A program made the position numbers and the translations under genes. This document shows, in pieces, positions 9,317-18,563 of a stretch of DNA of 64,000 nucleotides. This stretch comes from Parvularculaceae bacterium (GTDB taxonomy: Bacteria > Pseudomonadota > Alphaproteobacteria > Caulobacterales > Parvularculaceae), in NCBI GenBank assembly GCA_028284065.1, contig JANQSJ010000014.1, forward strand, positions 124,001-188,000. The letters are read 5' to 3'. Position 1 is the stretch's first letter. Every line of letters begins with the position of its first letter. The notes beneath the pieces were generated by a model, which did no database searches, was not told the origin of the DNA, and saw nothing but the letters and a program-made list of their open reading frames with translations.

Positions 9317-11089
9317 ATGAACGAAGGCGCATCTGCGACATCGACTGGCAAATCCCCCATCGGACGGCTTATCGCGCCCATCAAGGGCCCGCTCTACGTC
9401 GCTTGCGCGCTTCAGGCCATCAGCGCGGCGGCCGGCGTCGTCCCGTTCATCGCCGTCGCAGAACTTGGCCGCGCGCTCCTTGCGCCGTCGGGCCCAGACG
9501 CAGATCGCGCCTGGGCGATCGCGGCGGTCGCCATCGGCGCGCTCATCGTCCGGCTCACCTGCATGATGGCGGCCGGCGCGATCACTCACATTGTCGATGT
9601 CGGCTTCCAAAGGGATCTGCGCAAGCGCATGGCGCGGCGCCTTTCGCGGGTTCCGCTCGGCTGGTTCGACAATCGCAACGCCGGGGCGGTCAAAAAAGCG
9701 CTCCAGGAAGACGTCTCGGCGCTTCATCACCTTGTGGGCCATTCCTATACGAACATGGCCGGCGCCATTGTCACGCCGCTCGCCGCGCTCGGATATCTAC
9801 TGTGGACGGACTGGCGAATTGCAATCGTCGCGCTCCTGCCGGCCGGGATCGGCGTCGGCCTCTACGCGCTTCAGTTCCGCGGCTATGGCGAAAACATGAA
9901 GGCGTACAATGAGGCGATGGGCGACGTGAACGCCGCCGCGGTGGAGTTCGTTCAGGGCATCGCCGTCATCAAGACGTTCGGCCAGGCGAAAGAGGCCTAT
10001 GGCCGTTTCGTCAAACGCACGCAGGACTTTGTCGACTTCTTCTGGCGCTGGGTTCGGGGAATGCTCGGCTATTCGGCCGCGACCGAGGTGGTGCTGTCGC
10101 CGCTGTTCTCGCTCTTGTTCGTCCTCGTGGTCGGCTTCCTGATGGCGCGGGCCGGCGCAATCGCGCCTATTGATCTGTTGCCGGCGGTCGTCCTCGCGCC
10201 GGCGCTGACGGCGCCGGTCCTGACGCTCTCCTATGCGGCGAACGACATGATGCTCGGCAAACCCGCAGCGGAAAGAATCGCCGCGCTTCTGGACGCTGAT
10301 GTTCTTCCGGTCCTCGACGCGCCGCAGACGCCTGCGGACAATCGCGTCGTCTTTGATGGCGTGCGTTTTTCCTATGACGGCGAAACCGATGCGCTGCACG
10401 GCGTCGACCTCGTGCTTGAACCCGGAACGTCGACCGCGCTCGTCGGGCCGTCGGGCTCCGGCAAGTCGACCCTTGCAAGGCTGTTGCCCCGCTTCTGGGA
10501 CGCGTCAGAGGGCGAGCTTTCGATCGGCGGCGTTCCTGTCGCCGCCATGGCGCCTGATGACCTTTACGCCCGCGTCGGCTTCGTATTCCAGCATGTCCAA
10601 CTGATCGGCGGCACGATCGCGGAGAACATCGCGCTCGGCAGACCGGGCGCGCCCTTGGCGGAGATCGAGGCGGCCGCGAGGGCAGCGCAGATTCATGACC
10701 GCATTCTCGCCCTCCCGCGAGGCTATGACTCCGTCGTCCACGATGATGCGCGCCTTTCCGGCGGCGAAGCGCAGCGCGTCTCCATCGCCCGCGCCCTCCT
10801 GGCCGACGCCCCGATCCTCGTGCTTGATGAGGCGACCGCGTTCGCCGATCCGGAATCCGAAGCGGCGATACAGGACGCGCTGTCGGAGCTTGTTGCGGGC
10901 CGAACGCTTCTCGTTATCGCCCACCGCCTGCACACGATCATCGGCGTTGACCAGATCTGCGTGATGGACAAGGGCCGCATCGTCGAACGCGGCAACCATG
11001 AAAGCCTTCTCGCCAGCGACGGTCTTTATGCGGAGCTTTGGCGCGCGAGCGAAGCTCGCTTGAGCGGACGCATGGAGGCGGCGCAATGA
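9317..11089 (+). CDS. ABC transporter half (permease-ATPase fusion), YbtP/IrtA-like
   Basis: A 590-residue fused transporter half: six-helix membrane domain at about residues 20-320 and nucleotide-binding domain at about 345-580. Walker A is GPSGSGKSTLARLL, the signature is LSGGEAQRVSIARALL, and Walker B ends in LVLDEATAFADPESE. The ATAFADPE variant is characteristic, from memory, of YbtP/YbtQ and IrtA/IrtB, exporter-shaped ABC proteins that import ferric siderophores. The start chosen is MNEGASATS; the open frame runs further upstream into the tandem repeat. It overlaps the next half by 4 bp (ATGA), so the two are translationally coupled and form a heterodimer. With the 0.3-3.5 kb receptor and regulator it could complete a siderophore route. 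Confidence 0.85.
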   Translation: MNEGASATSTGKSPIGRLIAPIKGPLYVACALQAISAAAGVVPFIAVAELGRALLAPSGPDADRAWAIAAVAIGALIVRLTCMMAAGAITHIVDVGFQRDLRKRMARRLSRVPLGWFDNRNAGAVKKALQEDVSALHHLVGHSYTNMAGAIVTPLAALGYLLWTDWRIAIVALLPAGIGVGLYALQFRGYGENMKAYNEAMGDVNAAAVEFVQGIAVIKTFGQAKEAYGRFVKRTQDFVDFFWRWVRGMLGYSAATEVVLSPLFSLLFVLVVGFLMARAGAIAPIDLLPAVVLAPALTAPVLTLSYAANDMMLGKPAAERIAALLDADVLPVLDAPQTPADNRVVFDGVRFSYDGETDALHGVDLVLEPGTSTALVGPSGSGKSTLARLLPRFWDASEGELSIGGVPVAAMAPDDLYARVGFVFQHVQLIGGTIAENIALGRPGAPLAEIEAAARAAQIHDRILALPRGYDSVVHDDARLSGGEAQRVSIARALLADAPILVLDEATAFADPESEAAIQDALSELVAGRTLLVIAHRLHTIIGVDQICVMDKGRIVERGNHESLLASDGLYAELWRASEARLSGRMEAAQ

Positions 11090-12813
11090 TCGGCGCACTC
11101 GCACGCGTCGCAGGGCCCGACGCCCGCGCGCCCCTAAACGCAAACCTTTACGGGCTGATCGCAGAATCCATTCTGACCGGCGTCGGGTTTGTCCTCCTTG
11201 TGCCGATCCTGAGGACGATGCTGGCGGAGGACTACAACGCCGCCGGCCGCTGGCTCGCCGCCATGTCCCTGCTCATCGTCGTTTATGCAATCCTTCGCTT
11301 CCGCACGCAGCTTTCAGGCTATCTTGCGGGCCTTGGCCTCGGGCGCGTCCTGTTCAAGCGTCTCGGCGCGCATATTGCGGCGCTGCCGCTCGGCTGGTTC
11401 GGCGTCGACCGGGTCGGACAGCTTAGCCGGATGACGGGCCAGGGCGTCGTCGATGTGATCGGCGTTCCGGCGCATCTCCTGCGCCCTGTGGTGACGGCCG
11501 CCGCCACGCCCGCGACGGTTATCCTCTGCATGTTCATCTTCGACTGGCGCCTCGCGCTCGCCGCGCTCTTGACCGCGCCGGTCGCCTATCTCGTTATGCG
11601 CTGGTCCGGAGATCTCGTTCAGCTCAATGACCATCGCGTCGACGCCGCAGCGGCGGCCGCGGCGAGCCGCATCGTTGAGTTTGCGCAGAGCCAGCCGGTC
11701 CTCAGAGCCTTCGGCCGCAAGGAATCCGGCCTAGGCAAGCTTGACGCCGCGCTCGACGAACAGTTTCAGGCGGGGCGCAAGCTCATCTTCGCCGTCGTGC
11801 CCGCCTTCGTCAGTTTCATATTCGTGCTGCAGCTGGCTTTCACGGCGCTACTCTTGTTCGGCACGAACCTGGCGCTCGGCGGGGAGATCGATGCGGCTGA
11901 ACTTGTCGCGCTCCTGGTGCTCGCCGCGCGCTATGTTGAGCCGTTGATCGCGGCGGCCGATCTTGAGGGGGCTTTGCGCATAAGCGCGAACAGCCTTCAG
12001 CGGATGGACGACCTGTTCGCCGTCGCGCCGCTGCCTGAACCTGCCCGGTCGCAAGACGTTCGCGACAACTCCGTGACTTTCGAGAACATCTCCTTTTCCT
12101 ATGACGACGCGCCGCTACTGCATGACGTCAGCTTCACCGTTCCGGAAAAGTCGATGACGGCGATTGTCGGTCCCTCGGGCAGCGGCAAGACGACGCTGCT
12201 TCGGCTGATCGCGCGATTTTGGGACGTGAAAGGCGGCGCCGTTCGTATTGGCGGCGCGGATGTCCGTACTCTGACGACAGAGACCCTGATGGCGCAGATT
12301 TCAATCGTCTTTCAGGATGTCTATCTCTTTGACGGGACGATTCGAGACAACATCCGGCTCGGCCGCAGGGACGCAAGCGATGAAGATATCGCCAGGGCCG
12401 CGCGTCTCGCCGCCGTCGACGAGATCGCCGCGCGCCTGCCCGGCGGCCTCGACGCCCGCGTCGGCGAGGGCGGTTCGATCCTTTCAGGCGGCGAGCGCCA
12501 GCGCGTCTCGATCGCGAGAGCGATTCTGAAAGACGCGCCGATCATCCTCCTCGACGAGGCGACCGCGGCGCTCGACCCTATAAATGAGGCGGCCGTGCAG
12601 CGCGCGCTTCAGGCGTTGACGCAAGACAAAACTCTCATCGTCGTCGCCCATCGGCTTCAGACCGTCCGGAACGCGGACCAGATCGTCGTCCTCAGCGGCG
12701 GGACGATCGCCGAGCAGGGAAGCCATGACCATCTCGCGCGCTCGGCCGGCCAATACGCGGCCTTCTGGAACGAGCGGCGGCGGGCGGCCGGTTGGCGCAT
12801 AGCGCCGGCGTAA
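11086..12813 (+). CDS. ABC transporter half (permease-ATPase fusion), YbtQ/IrtB-like
   Basis: The 575-residue partner of the preceding ABC half. The membrane domain covers about residues 20-310 and the ATPase domain 335-565, with GPSGSGKTTLLRLIARFWD, LSGGERQRVSIARAIL and IILLDEATAALDPINEAA. Unlike its partner it has the ordinary DEATAALDP Walker B/D-loop, so the two ATP sites of the heterodimer may be unequal. The ATG overlaps the upstream stop. It converges on the RND permease gene with a gap of only 58 bp, in which I see only weak hairpins and no clear terminator. Confidence 0.85.
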   Translation: MIGALARVAGPDARAPLNANLYGLIAESILTGVGFVLLVPILRTMLAEDYNAAGRWLAAMSLLIVVYAILRFRTQLSGYLAGLGLGRVLFKRLGAHIAALPLGWFGVDRVGQLSRMTGQGVVDVIGVPAHLLRPVVTAAATPATVILCMFIFDWRLALAALLTAPVAYLVMRWSGDLVQLNDHRVDAAAAAAASRIVEFAQSQPVLRAFGRKESGLGKLDAALDEQFQAGRKLIFAVVPAFVSFIFVLQLAFTALLLFGTNLALGGEIDAAELVALLVLAARYVEPLIAAADLEGALRISANSLQRMDDLFAVAPLPEPARSQDVRDNSVTFENISFSYDDAPLLHDVSFTVPEKSMTAIVGPSGSGKTTLLRLIARFWDVKGGAVRIGGADVRTLTTETLMAQISIVFQDVYLFDGTIRDNIRLGRRDASDEDIARAARLAAVDEIAARLPGGLDARVGEGGSILSGGERQRVSIARAILKDAPIILLDEATAALDPINEAAVQRALQALTQDKTLIVVAHRLQTVRNADQIVVLSGGTIAEQGSHDHLARSAGQYAAFWNERRRAAGWRIAPA

Positions 12814-12871
12814 ACCAGAACTGCCGGCGCGCCCGCGTAAGCGCGAATCTAATTTGGCGGGGAACAGACCG

Positions 12872-15800
12872 CTACGCGTACGCCGCTTGTTGGTTCGCGA
12901 CCTCGGCGGTCTCGGAAGGCTTGATGCCGAAATAGAGCGCGTAGACGGCTGGCAGCACGATCAATGTGATCAACGTGCCAAAGCTGAGGCCGAACGCGAT
13001 AACGACCGCCATTGAGGCGAAGAAAACATCCGAAAACAGAGGAATGACGCCGAGCACGGTCGTCATCGACCCCATCATCACCGGGCGCACACGGCTCGCT
13101 GCGGAGTCGACCACCGCGTCGTGCCGCGGCTTGCCCTCTCTTATCTCCAGATCCATCTGATCCAGAAGCACGATTGCGTTTTTGATCAGGAGTCCAATCA
13201 GCGACAGCGTGCCGAGGATCGCCATGAATTCAAAGGTGGTGTTCGTCACGAGCAGCCCGACTGTGACGCCGACGATCACAAGAGGCACGATCGTCCAGAT
13301 CGCAGCCGGCTGGCGCAAGGCGTTGAAGAGGACAATCATGACAAGGACGACCGCGATGGCCGCAAGCGGAAACGTGCCGGCGAGCTGGCTGTTCGCCTCG
13401 GCGCTGTCCCCGATTTCACCGTCCCAACGCAAGGAATAGCCTTCGGGCAGGTCGATCGCCTCAATCTGCGGCTGCACGCGGGCGAGGATGGCCGAGGGAA
13501 GGACGCCGACCTTCGGGTCCGCCTGCGCCTTCAGGGTCCAGACGCGATCTTCGCGCAGGAGGCGGCCGTCGCGCCAAATGACGTCCAGCCTCCTGACTGT
13601 TTCCGAGACGGGGACGGCCGCGCCAGTGCGGCTGCTGGGCACCTGGATTGTCGAGCCGGACTCAAAATCGAACCGATCGCGATCCGGCGCGCGGGAAATG
13701 ATCGGGATGAGGTCGTCCCCCTCACGATAAACGCCTATGGTCGTCCCGGAGAAGTTGGTTTCGAGCGCGGCGGCCAGATCCTCACGCGCCACGCCGACCC
13801 GGCGCCCGCGCTCGCCGTCATAGACGGGCTGAAAAACGGGGATCTCCTGGCGCCAGTCGGTCTTGACGCCGACCGCGTCCGGGTCGGCGATCAGAATGGC
13901 TTTCGCCTCCGAAGCGAGGCGCCGAAGTTCGCGCGGATCGGGACCGCGGAAGACAGCCTCGATTTTCGAACCCTGGCTCGGACCGAGGATGAACTTTTTC
14001 ACGCGAGCCTGCGCAGCCGGATAGGTTTCGTCGAGATACGTCTGAATTACTGGCACCAGTCCCTCAATCGCATTGAAATCGGTCGTCTGTATGAGGAACT
14101 GGCCGTAGGCGGAATTCGGGTTCTCCGGCGAGTATATCAGCATGTAGCGCAAGGCGCCCGAGCCGACGATCGTCTGCACGCCCTTGACGCCTTCGAGCTC
14201 AAGGAGGTCGCGCTCGATGCGCGCCATGTCGAGAGATGTCGCTGAAACGTCCGTGCCCTGCGGCAGCCAATAATCGACTGCGATCTGCGGCGTCGTCGAT
14301 GCAGGGAAGAAGCCCATCTTGACGAACTGAAAACCGACGATGGAAGCGGCGAAGACGCCGGCGGCGCACATGACCACAAGCAAGCGCGCGTTTAGTACGC
14401 CCCGCATGAAACGCTTATACAGGCGCGTGGACCGGCCCTCAGGCTTTGCCGCGTCGCCGCCCCCGCGCTCCTTGAAGATGATATCCGCCAGCATAGGCAC
14501 CAGCGTTATCGCAAAAATCCAGCTAAAGAGCAGGGAAATCGCAACGACCCAGAACAGGTCGCCCGCATACTCGCCGGTATTGCCTGGCGCGAATCCGATC
14601 GGGGCAAAAGCGATCGCCCCGATTACGGTGCCGCCGAGCAGGGCCCACTTGGTCTTGCCAACCGTTTCAACGGCGATATCTAGCTTCCTGCGTCCATTCT
14701 GTACACCGACAAGTATGCCTTCAGTCACGACAATCGCATTGTCGACAAGCATGCCGAGCGCGATGATCAAGGCGCCAAGGGAAATCCTGTGCAGCGGAAT
14801 ATCCGCGACCAGCATTGTCGCGAGCGTCGCCGCGATCGTCACCAAGAGGGTAAAGCCGATGATTATCGCGGAATTGAGCCCCATGAACGCGAACAGCACG
14901 ACGAGTACGATCGCAAGGGCTGCGACGACGTTCCAGACGAAGCTGACGACGGACTCGTTCACTGCGTCGCCCTGATGGTAGAACTCGTGGAGGTCGATCC
15001 CGATGGGCCGCTCGACGAGCGTTTCGTCGATCTTCGCGCGCACCGCTTCGCCCATTTTTGCGACGTTCGCGCCTGAGACATTGGAGACGCCGAAGCCGAT
15101 CGCGGCCTCGCCATTGTACCGGACGAGGTTGATCGGCGGGTCAATGAGACCGCGGCGCACCGTGGCGACGTCGCGAAGGTAGACGAGATCGCCGCCGGCG
15201 CCTGTGGTGACGACGACGTTCTCAATCGCGCTTACCGTGTCTAACGACCCGGTCGGGTGGATGACGATCCGCCGATCGCCGATGACCGCGTCGCCAGCCG
15301 AAACGACGGAGTTCTGCTGCGCAAGATCGTTGTAGATATTCCCGATCGACACGCCGAGCGCCGCTGCGCGTTCCCGGGACACCTCTACGTAAATGGCTTC
15401 CGTCTGCTCGCCGATTAGCTCCACCTTCGCGACGCCGTCAACGGTCAGGATGTCCCTGCGCAATGCGCGGGCGTAGTCCTCCAGTTCCTTGATTGTGAAG
15501 CCGGAGCCTGTGACGAGATAGTATAGTCCGTAGACATCGCCATATTCGTCGTTGACGATCGGTTGACGCGCGCCCGGCGGCAAGTCCGAGACGGCGTCAT
15601 CCACGCGATTGCGCAGTTTTGACCAGACCGCCTGCAGCGCCTCCTTGTCCGGCGAGAAATCGAATTTGATCTCGACAGTTATGATCGACAGGCCATCGGA
15701 GGATGTGGACGTGATCTCCTCGACCTCCTGCATGGTCTGGAGCTCGGCCTCAATCGCATCGCTCACCTCGTTCGCGACCTCTTCCGGGGTCGCGCCCGGA

Positions 15801-15952
15801 TACTGCGTTATCACCTGGGCGATCCGAATGGTGAATTCGGGGTCCTCAAAGCGGGGCATCGTCTGATAGGCGTAAACGCCGCCAAAGACCGACAAAATGA
15901 CGACGATCCAGATGATCAATTTATTCTTGATCGAGTATTCGGCGATGGACAT
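12872..15952 (-). CDS. RND efflux permease, TriC-like hydrophobic/amphiphilic exporter
   Basis: A 1026-residue inner-membrane proton-driven pump with the usual duplicated layout: one helix, periplasmic loop (about 40-330), six helices, one helix, second loop, six helices. The start MSIAEYSIKNK precedes the first helix directly and lies 7 bp after the adaptor stop. In helix 4 the proton-relay pair that reads Asp-Asp in AcrB is Asp-Asn here (GMLVDNAIVVTEG), a variant I know from TriC-like pumps. No outer-membrane factor is encoded beside it, so it probably shares a TolC/NodT protein made elsewhere, perhaps the one at 55.6 kb. The substrate is unknown. Confidence 0.9.
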   Translation of the reverse strand: MSIAEYSIKNKLIIWIVVILSVFGGVYAYQTMPRFEDPEFTIRIAQVITQYPGATPEEVANEVSDAIEAELQTMQEVEEITSTSSDGLSIITVEIKFDFSPDKEALQAVWSKLRNRVDDAVSDLPPGARQPIVNDEYGDVYGLYYLVTGSGFTIKELEDYARALRRDILTVDGVAKVELIGEQTEAIYVEVSRERAAALGVSIGNIYNDLAQQNSVVSAGDAVIGDRRIVIHPTGSLDTVSAIENVVVTTGAGGDLVYLRDVATVRRGLIDPPINLVRYNGEAAIGFGVSNVSGANVAKMGEAVRAKIDETLVERPIGIDLHEFYHQGDAVNESVVSFVWNVVAALAIVLVVLFAFMGLNSAIIIGFTLLVTIAATLATMLVADIPLHRISLGALIIALGMLVDNAIVVTEGILVGVQNGRRKLDIAVETVGKTKWALLGGTVIGAIAFAPIGFAPGNTGEYAGDLFWVVAISLLFSWIFAITLVPMLADIIFKERGGGDAAKPEGRSTRLYKRFMRGVLNARLLVVMCAAGVFAASIVGFQFVKMGFFPASTTPQIAVDYWLPQGTDVSATSLDMARIERDLLELEGVKGVQTIVGSGALRYMLIYSPENPNSAYGQFLIQTTDFNAIEGLVPVIQTYLDETYPAAQARVKKFILGPSQGSKIEAVFRGPDPRELRRLASEAKAILIADPDAVGVKTDWRQEIPVFQPVYDGERGRRVGVAREDLAAALETNFSGTTIGVYREGDDLIPIISRAPDRDRFDFESGSTIQVPSSRTGAAVPVSETVRRLDVIWRDGRLLREDRVWTLKAQADPKVGVLPSAILARVQPQIEAIDLPEGYSLRWDGEIGDSAEANSQLAGTFPLAAIAVVLVMIVLFNALRQPAAIWTIVPLVIVGVTVGLLVTNTTFEFMAILGTLSLIGLLIKNAIVLLDQMDLEIREGKPRHDAVVDSAASRVRPVMMGSMTTVLGVIPLFSDVFFASMAVVIAFGLSFGTLITLIVLPAVYALYFGIKPSETAEVANQQAAYA

Positions 15953-15959
15953 GGCGGGA

Positions 15960-17024
15960 CTACGCCTTGTACCGACGAACTTCGGCGCCTTCGTATAGGT
16001 ACTGCCCGCCGGCGCCGACAATGACGTCGCCTGGCTGCAGGCCGCTCGTGACGATGACATTGCCGCCGGGGCCCGGCTCCACGTCGACGTCGCGTCGCGA
16101 CACCGTCATCGTCTCTTCGTCGACCATCCAAACATATGGCTGGCCGGCTTCAGCGATGATGGCGCTTATAGGCAGGGTAATGAGGAGCGCGTTCTCCTGG
16201 TCTTCCGACAGCGTTTCGAAACGCCCCGTCAACATGCCGGTCATGCCGGGCAGGACCACAAGATTGTCGGGCGGAGAGAACGAGAACCGCGACTCGAAGG
16301 TCTGGGTGGTAGGATCGGAGACGGATGCCGCCTCGGAATACTCGGCCGGCATGACGAGATCCGGCGCGGCGTCAAGTTCGAGCCCTATGTCGATCGGATT
16401 GAGATTTTCGATATTCGCCACAAGGCTCGCAGGCACCTGAACGATCGCTTCCGCGTCGCCCTGGCTCTGAATCGTCAGTATCGGCGCCTGAGCGCGGATA
16501 TTCTCAAACGATTCAACGAATATGTCGGCGACGACGCCATCGAAGGGCGCGCGGATCACCGTGTCGTCGAGGGCCTTCAAAGCGCTGTCCAGGCTCGCGC
16601 GCGTCGTGTCGCGCCGGCTCTTGCGCTCATCCACGACGCTTTGCGCGATCGCCTCTGCGGCGACCAGTTTCCGCGCGCGCTCGTATTCAATCTGCGCATT
16701 ATCAAACTGCGCGCGGGCGCTCGAGACATTGTTCACGAAATCCCGCTGGTCGAGGCGCGCGAGAACCGCGCCCTTTTCCACGAGCTGCCCTTCTTCGATC
16801 TCGAGCGCCTCCAATTGCCCCGACACCTGGAAGGCGAGATCGGACGTGGACGCCGCGCCGACGACCGCCGGCAGCCTCAACGTGCGAACCCCGACCGTCT
16901 CGGAAATCTCGATTAGCTTCGCGGGGCGGACGAGTTTCGGCGCCGCCTCTTCAACGGTCTGACCGCACGCCGAGAGACCCGCGATCGCGATGATCAGCGC
17001 GACCCGCGCCTTTATTTTCAACAT
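15960..17024 (-). CDS. RND efflux periplasmic adaptor lipoprotein
   Basis: A 354-residue membrane-fusion protein. The chosen start gives a lipoprotein signal (MLKIKARVALIIAIAGLSAC, lipobox LSAC). Then come the barrel and lipoyl-like halves around a helical hairpin, with GQLEALEIEEGQLVEKGAVLARLD as the first lipoyl half and DTVIRAPFDGVVADIFVE as the second. It links the TriC-like permease to an outer-membrane channel. It is first in a two-gene leftward operon. An upstream in-frame start exists but would destroy the signal peptide. Confidence 0.88.
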   Translation of the reverse strand: MLKIKARVALIIAIAGLSACGQTVEEAAPKLVRPAKLIEISETVGVRTLRLPAVVGAASTSDLAFQVSGQLEALEIEEGQLVEKGAVLARLDQRDFVNNVSSARAQFDNAQIEYERARKLVAAEAIAQSVVDERKSRRDTTRASLDSALKALDDTVIRAPFDGVVADIFVESFENIRAQAPILTIQSQGDAEAIVQVPASLVANIENLNPIDIGLELDAAPDLVMPAEYSEAASVSDPTTQTFESRFSFSPPDNLVVLPGMTGMLTGRFETLSEDQENALLITLPISAIIAEAGQPYVWMVDEETMTVSRRDVDVEPGPGGNVIVTSGLQPGDVIVGAGGQYLYEGAEVRRYKA

Positions 17025-17435
17025 CGAACCCCCGGAAGGTAACTTTGATGCGACACGATCTACGCCAAAACTGATCATGGCAACTGGTTTCATGGGCCAA
17101 GGCCAGATCAATAAGGTCGCAACGCGCCGCCGTGAAGGCCATAGCCTGAAGGCTGAAGGGTACGGACGACGACAAGAACGTCGCGACGGCCTCGCCGAAT
17201 GCGCACCCGTCCCATAGGCGCTGCCGCTGGCGATGGGTTAGCATGTCGCCCACGCCAGTGATTAGGCCGCTTGGTTGCGCGCCGGCTCCTCCCCTCCCGG
17301 CGCCTGGAACGCCCGCCGGACAAGATGACGCCGAGGTAAGATTCGCGTCGTCAAAGAGCCGTCGCTTAAAGCGGGATCGACCCCCGGCTTCTACTCTATT
17401 GTCACTGGGATTGTCCCTGAGGCTGGAGTCCGACG
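17025..17435. other. Intergenic stretch, no intact gene
   Basis: This stretch lies between the adaptor gene and the decayed subtilase. Open frames here lack recognisable motifs. The part beside 17024 should hold the promoter of the leftward RND operon; I cannot point to -35 and -10 boxes with confidence. The rest may be further decayed sequence of the subtilase gene. Confidence 0.3.
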
Positions 17436-17449
17436 TTGAAGGGCCACCA

Positions 17450-17811
17450 AACGCTCGGGCGCTCGTCGCAGACGCCCATGAGGAGGAATTTGAAATCCAT
17501 ACAAAGGATGAAAGATCAGCCGTCGGAGCATGGGACCGCAGTGGCGGCGATCTTCACCGGCAATCATCGGGCCTATCACAGCCTCGCGCCCGGGTGCGTC
17601 GCGGTGAATGCGAAAGGCCTCGCCGGCGTGGTTGACTGGATGATCGAAAAGCGCGTCGTCGTCATGAGTACATGAGTACCTGAGTATGAGTGTTCGAAAC
17701 GCCGAACCGGGTTGTTGAATTCGCGTTGGCGCGAACACGAGCCAAGAGCGCGATGGCGGTCGCGGGACGCGAAGGCCGCGTGCTCGCAGCAACCTCACTC
17801 GCGTCGGACCG
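17450..17811 (+). pseudogene. Decayed S8 (subtilisin-like) serine peptidase fragment
   Basis: Reading from about 17526 gives the subtilase His-site block EHGTAVAAIFTG, then SLAPGCVAVNAKGLAG and VVDWMIEKRVVVMST before a stop at 17672. A second frame from about 17690 continues with ETPNRVVEFALARTRAKSA and AVAGREGRV. This matches the order seen in intact subtilases: HGTAVA, LAPGA, DWLIE.GV.VI.MS, NRVLE.A...A and VAAVGN.G. The Asp-site and Ser-site parts are missing, the middle is shortened and there is at least one frameshift. It is therefore a dead remnant. The next gene, on the opposite strand, ends at 17820. Confidence 0.6.
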
Positions 17812-17819
17812 AGACGCCA

Positions 17820-18563
17820 CTATCGGCGCATGGCGAGGCAGTCCTGGCCCTGCTGTGCGAGCGCACGGCAAAACTCCCGCGCCTGTTCGACGGACGAAAA
17901 CGGGGCGACCCGCACGCGGTAAAAGACGCCTAGAGTTTCAAGGTCCGCGCGTTCAATCTCCAGCCGCCGGCCGTCAAGAAGATCGCCAAGTCGCTGTTGC
18001 GCCGTCCGCCGCCCCTGTTCCGCCTCTTCAGCCGACGGGAACGCGCCCACTTGCACGACGTGCGTGCCGACTATTGCGCCTTGCCTCGCCGCATCCAATG
18101 GCGTCGCTGCCGGCGCGCGAGCGAATTCGACCGCGGTTTCTTCAGGCGGCGGCTCCTCCGTGGCCGGCCCGGCGGCCGCGGCCTCGGTCGCCGTTCTTTC
18201 TTTCGCTTCAGTTCGCGGCCGAACCTCCTGCGCAGCGTCGCCGGCGCGTTCAAGGGTCGGCGCGCCAGCGTCGGGCGCATTGCCGGCGTTCAGTTCAGGG
18301 CGCTTTTGCATCACCACGCCCGGCGCCGACGCAGGCCCATCAAGAACCTCGCTGCGGGCGCCGCCCGTCGCATTGAGCGCGCTCAATGCGCCGCCCCCCA
18401 CCCACGCATAACCGCCCAGCAGTGCTAAAAGACCCGCAAAGGCCGGAACAAGGAAGAAGCGGTCATGTCTTGCCGACGGTCCGGCGTCGTAAGCGGCGAC
18501 CGGAACAAGCGTCGTCACGCCTTCGACGTCATCGGTGATCGCCCTGTAGTCAGCGCCTTTCAT
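17820..18563 (-). CDS. SPOR-domain membrane protein
   Basis: A 247-residue protein with a short cytoplasmic N-terminus, one membrane helix (about residues 35-55, FFLVPAFAGLLALLGGYAW), a long Ala/Glu/Pro-rich linker (about 75-165) and a C-terminal SPOR domain (about 170-247, starting GTHVVQVGAFPSAEEAE and with GVFYRVRVAPFSSVEQA). SPOR domains bind denuded glycan strands of peptidoglycan, often at the septum. It is the last gene of the leftward exopolysaccharide operon and overlaps the GH16 gene by 14 bp. This suggests expression with polysaccharide export, possibly to place the exporter in the wall. That role is an inference. Confidence 0.8.
   Translation of the reverse strand: MKGADYRAITDDVEGVTTLVPVAAYDAGPSARHDRFFLVPAFAGLLALLGGYAWVGGGALSALNATGGARSEVLDGPASAPGVVMQKRPELNAGNAPDAGAPTLERAGDAAQEVRPRTEAKERTATEAAAAGPATEEPPPEETAVEFARAPAATPLDAARQGAIVGTHVVQVGAFPSAEEAEQGRRTAQQRLGDLLDGRRLEIERADLETLGVFYRVRVAPFSSVEQAREFCRALAQQGQDCLAMRR

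Noticed and set aside
13121..14245. A 374-codon open frame on the plus strand inside the TriC-like permease gene
   Set aside because: It is antisense to an intact, strongly conserved RND gene, has no ribosome binding site or family features, and has the codon pattern of a GC-rich shadow.
17391..17798. A 135-codon minus-strand frame
   Set aside because: It is antisense to the subtilase remnant, and its residues match no family.
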